From the NCBI GenBank assembly GCA_016296485.1, contig JAEDJF010000076.1, positions 1 to 6,992 of the forward strand: a stretch of DNA of 6,992 nucleotides, given 5' to 3'. The stretch is from Oscillospiraceae bacterium. GTDB lineage: Bacteria; Bacillota; Clostridia; Oscillospirales; Ruminococcaceae. The position numbers and the translations under genes are program-made. The notes under the pieces were generated by a model that ran no database searches, was not told the DNA's origin, and was given only the letters and a program-made list of their open reading frames with translations. The stretch's first letter is position 1; each line of letters starts with the position of its first letter. Positions 4,724 through 6,992 of the stretch are shown here, piece after piece.

Positions 4724-6262
4724 ATGCTTCAAATCAAAAACCTCACAGCTTTACACAGCAAGGATTCCCACCTTCTCTTTGAGGATTTTTCTTTCGTGCT
4801 CAACGACGGAGACAGAGTCGCCGTCATCGGCGAGGAGGGCAACGGGAAATCCACTTTGCTTAAACTTATCTACGACCCCGCCCTTGTGGAAAGCTATATC
4901 GAATATTCCGGCGAGATAGTTAGGGGAAACTCCGTGCTCGGCTATTTCGCCCAGGAGCTCACCCCAAAGGAAAAGGAACTCTCTGTAATGGATTTTTGCT
5001 TTTCCTCCCCGGGCTTCGCCGAGCTTTCGCCGGCGGAGCTTTCGGAGCTTTGCTCCGAAATCGGGGTGGACATCTCCCTTTTCTGGTCGGAAAGAAAAAT
5101 GAGCACGCTCTCCGGCGGGGAGAAGGTTAAGGTGCGAATGGCGGCGGTGCTCGCGAAAAAGCCAGATATTCTGCTGCTCGATGAGCCCTCGAACGACATT
5201 GATATTGACACTCTCGAGTGGCTTGAAAACTTCATAAATACCTGCAAAAAGCCGATAATTTTTATTTCCCACGACGAAACGCTCCTTGAAAATACCGCGA
5301 ACGTAATTATTCACATTGAGCAGCTCCGGCGCAAGACTGTGCCCCGGGCGACGGTGGCAAAGCTGCCCTACCGCAGGTACGTTGAGGAGCGCCTTTCCGG
5401 CTTTGAGCACCAGGAGCAGATGGCAAGGAGCGAGGAGCGGGATTTTAGGAAAAAGCTGGAGCGCTTTCGGCGCATCCGCGAAAAGGTTGAGCACCAGCAG
5501 GAAAACATCTCCCGGGGCGACCCCCACGGCGGACGGCTTTTAAAAAAGAAGATGCACGCGGTCCAGTCCATGGGGCGGCGCTTCGAGCGGGAGTCGGAAA
5601 ATATGACGAAGCGCCCGGAGAGCGAGGATGCGATTTTCCTCCGCTTCGGGGAAAACGCCGCCCTCCCCGCCGGGAAAACCGTCGCAAAAATAGAGCTACC
5701 GGAGCTTTTTGCAGGGGAAAATCTTTTGGCAAAGGATATTTCCCTCAATGTTTCCGGCGGCGACAAAGTCTGCATCATCGGGAAAAACGGCGCCGGGAAA
5801 ACGACGCTTTTGCGAAAAATCGCCCGGGAGCTCCTTGAAAGAAAGGACATAAAGGCGGCATATATGCCGCAAAACTACGAGGACTCCCTCGACCTTTCAA
5901 AGACCCCAGTGGAGTTTCTTTCCGAAAAGGGCGACAAGGAGGAAATTACGAAAATCCGCACCTACCTCGGGAGCATCAAATACACTCCCGGCGAGATGGA
6001 CCACCCCATTTCCGACCTTTCGGGCGGGCAGAAGGCGAAGCTCTTTTTCGCCAAGATGGCGCTCGGGGACTATAACGTGCTCGTCCTCGACGAGCCCACA
6101 AGAAACCTTTCGCCCCTTTCGGGTCCCGCCGTAAGGCAGGTGCTTTCGGAATTTCCCGGCACGATCATCAGCGTTTCCCACGACAGGAAATATATCCTTG
6201 AGGTCTGCGAAAAGGTCTATACGCTTTCGGAAAACGGGCTCGAGAGGATTTATTTAGAATAA
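4724..6262 (+). CDS. ABC-F family ATPase, probable antibiotic-resistance ribosomal protection protein
   Basis: Soluble duplicated ATPase of 512 aa without membrane segments, as in ABC-F proteins that bind the ribosomal E site and dislodge antibiotics or rescue stalled ribosomes. First ATPase: Walker A GEEGNGKST (36-44), signature LSGGEK (129-134), Walker B ILLLDEPSNDID (149-160, Glu154) and His183. A charged, coiled-coil linker spans about 215-300 (for example YRRYVEERL and ERFRRIREKVEHQQE). Second ATPase: Walker A GKNGAGKTT (353-361), signature LSGGQK (432-437), Walker B VLVLDEPT with Glu457, and His486. The second D-loop is unusual, NLSPLS in place of the normal NHLD type. The ATG at 4724 has AAAGGAGG eight bases upstream; an in-frame TTG at 4703 falls in the attenuator T-run. 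The attenuator leader favours a drug-inducible resistance role (lincosamide, streptogramin A or pleuromutilin type) over a housekeeping EttA-like role, but the drug cannot be read from the sequence. Confidence 0.92.
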   Translation: MLQIKNLTALHSKDSHLLFEDFSFVLNDGDRVAVIGEEGNGKSTLLKLIYDPALVESYIEYSGEIVRGNSVLGYFAQELTPKEKELSVMDFCFSSPGFAELSPAELSELCSEIGVDISLFWSERKMSTLSGGEKVKVRMAAVLAKKPDILLLDEPSNDIDIDTLEWLENFINTCKKPIIFISHDETLLENTANVIIHIEQLRRKTVPRATVAKLPYRRYVEERLSGFEHQEQMARSEERDFRKKLERFRRIREKVEHQQENISRGDPHGGRLLKKKMHAVQSMGRRFERESENMTKRPESEDAIFLRFGENAALPAGKTVAKIELPELFAGENLLAKDISLNVSGGDKVCIIGKNGAGKTTLLRKIARELLERKDIKAAYMPQNYEDSLDLSKTPVEFLSEKGDKEEITKIRTYLGSIKYTPGEMDHPISDLSGGQKAKLFFAKMALGDYNVLVLDEPTRNLSPLSGPAVRQVLSEFPGTIISVSHDRKYILEVCEKVYTLSENGLERIYLE

Positions 6263-6286
6263 TTCTAAAAAAATATTATAAATATA

Positions 6287-6315
6287 TTGACTATTTTTAT
6301 TTAACAATATATAAT
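6287..6315 (+). promoter_or_regulatory. Near-consensus promoter of the 6322-6516 RNA
   Basis: TTGACT (6287-6292), a 17-base spacer and a perfect TATAAT (6310-6315) in strongly AT-rich sequence right after the ABC-F stop. Together with the two proC elements it is one of the strongest promoters in the window. Transcription would begin near 6322. No separate terminator for ABC-F is visible between 6263 and 6287, so ABC-F transcripts may read into this RNA. Confidence 0.85.
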
Positions 6316-6321
6316 AATTAT

Positions 6322-6516
6322 AGAGAAAATAAACAAAGAGTGCTTTTAAGCCGCAAAAGAAAGTGCGGCGAGTTTCCTCCATATTTAGAAGGCGCGGCAC
6401 GGATTTTCCTAATTCCAAGTATGGAGGAGGGCAAAATCATTAAAACGTAAGCGCAGCCGAAACATCAGCCTGAAGAGGACCGCTTCCCGAAAAGGGAAGC
6501 GGTCTCTTTTTGTTTT
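6322..6516 (+). ncRNA. Structured non-coding RNA or leader RNA of unknown family
   Basis: About 195 bases between a strong promoter and a strong terminator, without a convincing coding frame. Visible structure: hairpin GCCGCA (6350-6355) with TGCGGC (6364-6369); a longer-range stem TCCTCCATA (6376-6384) with TATGGAGGA (6420-6428), enclosing about 35 bases; a purine-rich GGAGGAGGG (6423-6431) that looks like a ribosome binding site and is partly held in that stem; then the terminator hairpin. It does not match, by eye, T-box, c-di-GMP-I, TPP, SAM, cobalamin, glycine or SRP RNA core motifs. It could be a free small RNA, or a leader controlling the gene at 6574 by attenuation, since that gene has no clear promoter of its own. 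Confidence 0.6.
6478..6516 (+). terminator. Strong intrinsic terminator of the 6322-6516 RNA
   Basis: GACCGCTTCCC (6478-6488) and GGGAAGCGGTC (6494-6504) form a perfect 11-bp stem with a GAAAA loop; AGA/TCT can add three pairs past a bulged G. TTTTTGTTTT follows at 6507-6516. No clear antiterminator partner was found upstream, so constitutive termination is the simpler reading. Confidence 0.9.
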
Positions 6517-6573
6517 AATCTGAATTTTTCTCCGGCTCTTTGACAAAAATAAAACGGGAGGCGGTATCGCTGT

Positions 6574-6992
6574 ATGAAGCTTAAGATTTTTTCGCTCGCC
6601 TTTGCGGCGGGCTTTGTTTTTTTCTTTTCGGTGGCGGCGATATACGTTTACCGCTTTTCAGGAACCGAGCCGGAAAAACCGGAAACCCCGGAGGAGGAAC
6701 AGCCCTTTCTTGAGACGGACCGGGCGGTTTTCCTTCTTGCCTTTGAAAACGGCGGAGAGTACGGTCCTTTTACCCTCGTTTCTTTCGACGCGAAAAACGG
6801 GAGAATCCCGGTTTTCACCTTTTCAGCAATGACCGCCTTTACCTATTCCGGGGTGACGCTCCCCGCCGGGGAGCTTTTTTCAAAGTTGTCGCCGAAGGTT
6901 TTCGCCGGAGCGGCGGAAACGGAGCTGGGGGTGGAGCTTTCGGGCTATTTTATCTGGAACAAGGAGAGCGCCGAGGAGATAATTTCAAAAAC
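6574..6992 (+). CDS. Membrane-anchored protein, divergent LytR-CpsA-Psr (LCP)-like (3' end outside window)
   Basis: An open frame of 139 codons runs off the right edge. Residues 5-26 form one hydrophobic membrane segment after a Lys-rich start (MKLK), followed by a Pro/Glu-rich spacer (31-44), so the rest should lie outside the cell. From residue 51 the order VFLLAFENGG...FTLVSFDAKNGRIPVFTFSAMTAF, then ELGVELSGYFIWNKESAEEII, resembles the LCP fold, in which such proteins attach polymers to peptidoglycan. However, the usual IPRDT-type segment with its conserved Arg reads FTFSAMT, so catalysis is doubtful and family assignment is tentative. The ribosome binding site GGGAGG (6556-6561) sits 12 bases from the ATG, rather far. 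No promoter of its own is clear; transcription may come through the upstream RNA. Confidence 0.7.
   Translation, partial: MKLKIFSLAFAAGFVFFFSVAAIYVYRFSGTEPEKPETPEEEQPFLETDRAVFLLAFENGGEYGPFTLVSFDAKNGRIPVFTFSAMTAFTYSGVTLPAGELFSKLSPKVFAGAAETELGVELSGYFIWNKESAEEIISK

Noticed and set aside
4653..4919. Plus-strand frame starting with TTG at 4653, preceded by AGAGG, in the ABC-F leader
   Set aside because: The protein is Ser/Arg-rich, overlaps the ABC-F gene out of frame and crosses the attenuator; it looks like a shadow. A role as a longer leader peptide cannot be fully excluded.
4751..5850. Several minus-strand frames opposite the ABC-F gene
   Set aside because: They mirror the GC-rich codons of an unmistakable ABC-F gene and show no domain of their own.
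6421..6450. Nine-codon frame (MEEGKIIKT) inside the 6322-6516 RNA
   Set aside because: No ribosome binding site precedes its ATG, and the start lies in a predicted stem.
6322..6516. 6S RNA as the identity of the RNA
   Set aside because: The size fits, but the 5' and 3' ends do not form the long closing stem that 6S RNA requires; the 3' end is taken up by the terminator.
6602..6832. Plus-strand 76-codon frame near the right edge
   Set aside because: Arg/Ser/Phe-rich out-of-frame shadow of the LCP-like gene, which has a ribosome binding site and a clear membrane anchor.

Overview
The window reads as a chromosomal segment of a gut-type Gram-positive anaerobe, most likely a member of the Clostridia of moderate to high GC. 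This is inferred from strong AGGAGG-type ribosome binding sites, canonical TTGACA/TATAAT-like promoters, many intrinsic terminators, a bile salt hydrolase, and a left-edge gene start that resembles clostridial SpoIIID. No rRNA, tRNA, CRISPR array, transposase or integrase was seen.

Layout, left to right. (1) At 1-29 is the first codons of a leftward gene, possibly spoIIID. (2) At 128-592 (-) is a low-molecular-weight protein tyrosine phosphatase, ended by a GC-rich terminator. It is divergent from proC (732-1526, +), pyrroline-5-carboxylate reductase, and the two -35 boxes lie back to back. (3) From about 1577 to 3244 (-) is an AT-richer pair: a TetR-family regulator with a TTG start, then a zinc-dependent medium-chain dehydrogenase whose promoter spacer carries a perfect 16-bp palindrome. 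The pair is bracketed by two copies of the same 18-nt terminator hairpin in opposite orientation. (4) At 3360-4334 (-) is a bile salt hydrolase with all the expected catalytic residues. (5) At 4448-6262 (+) is an ABC-F ATPase with a leader of about 240 nt: an extended -10 promoter, a three-codon reading frame (Met-Arg-Lys-stop), an 11-bp long-range stem that starts inside that frame, a competing antiterminator pairing, and an intrinsic terminator just before the ribosome binding site. This is the architecture of antibiotic-inducible attenuation known for resistance ABC-F genes. (6) At 6287-6516 (+) is an apparent non-coding RNA or leader of about 195 nt with a near-consensus promoter, internal stems and a strong terminator. 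(7) From 6574 off the right edge (+) is a membrane-anchored protein resembling a divergent LytR-CpsA-Psr domain.

Most genes look like independent single-gene transcription units. The likeliest functional link is the TetR regulator acting on the dehydrogenase. The bile salt hydrolase and the ABC-F protein both fit life in the intestine (bile and antibiotic or ribosome-inhibitor stress), but the sequence does not show them to be co-regulated. The two most interesting signals are the ABC-F attenuator leader and the unidentified RNA at 6322-6516.
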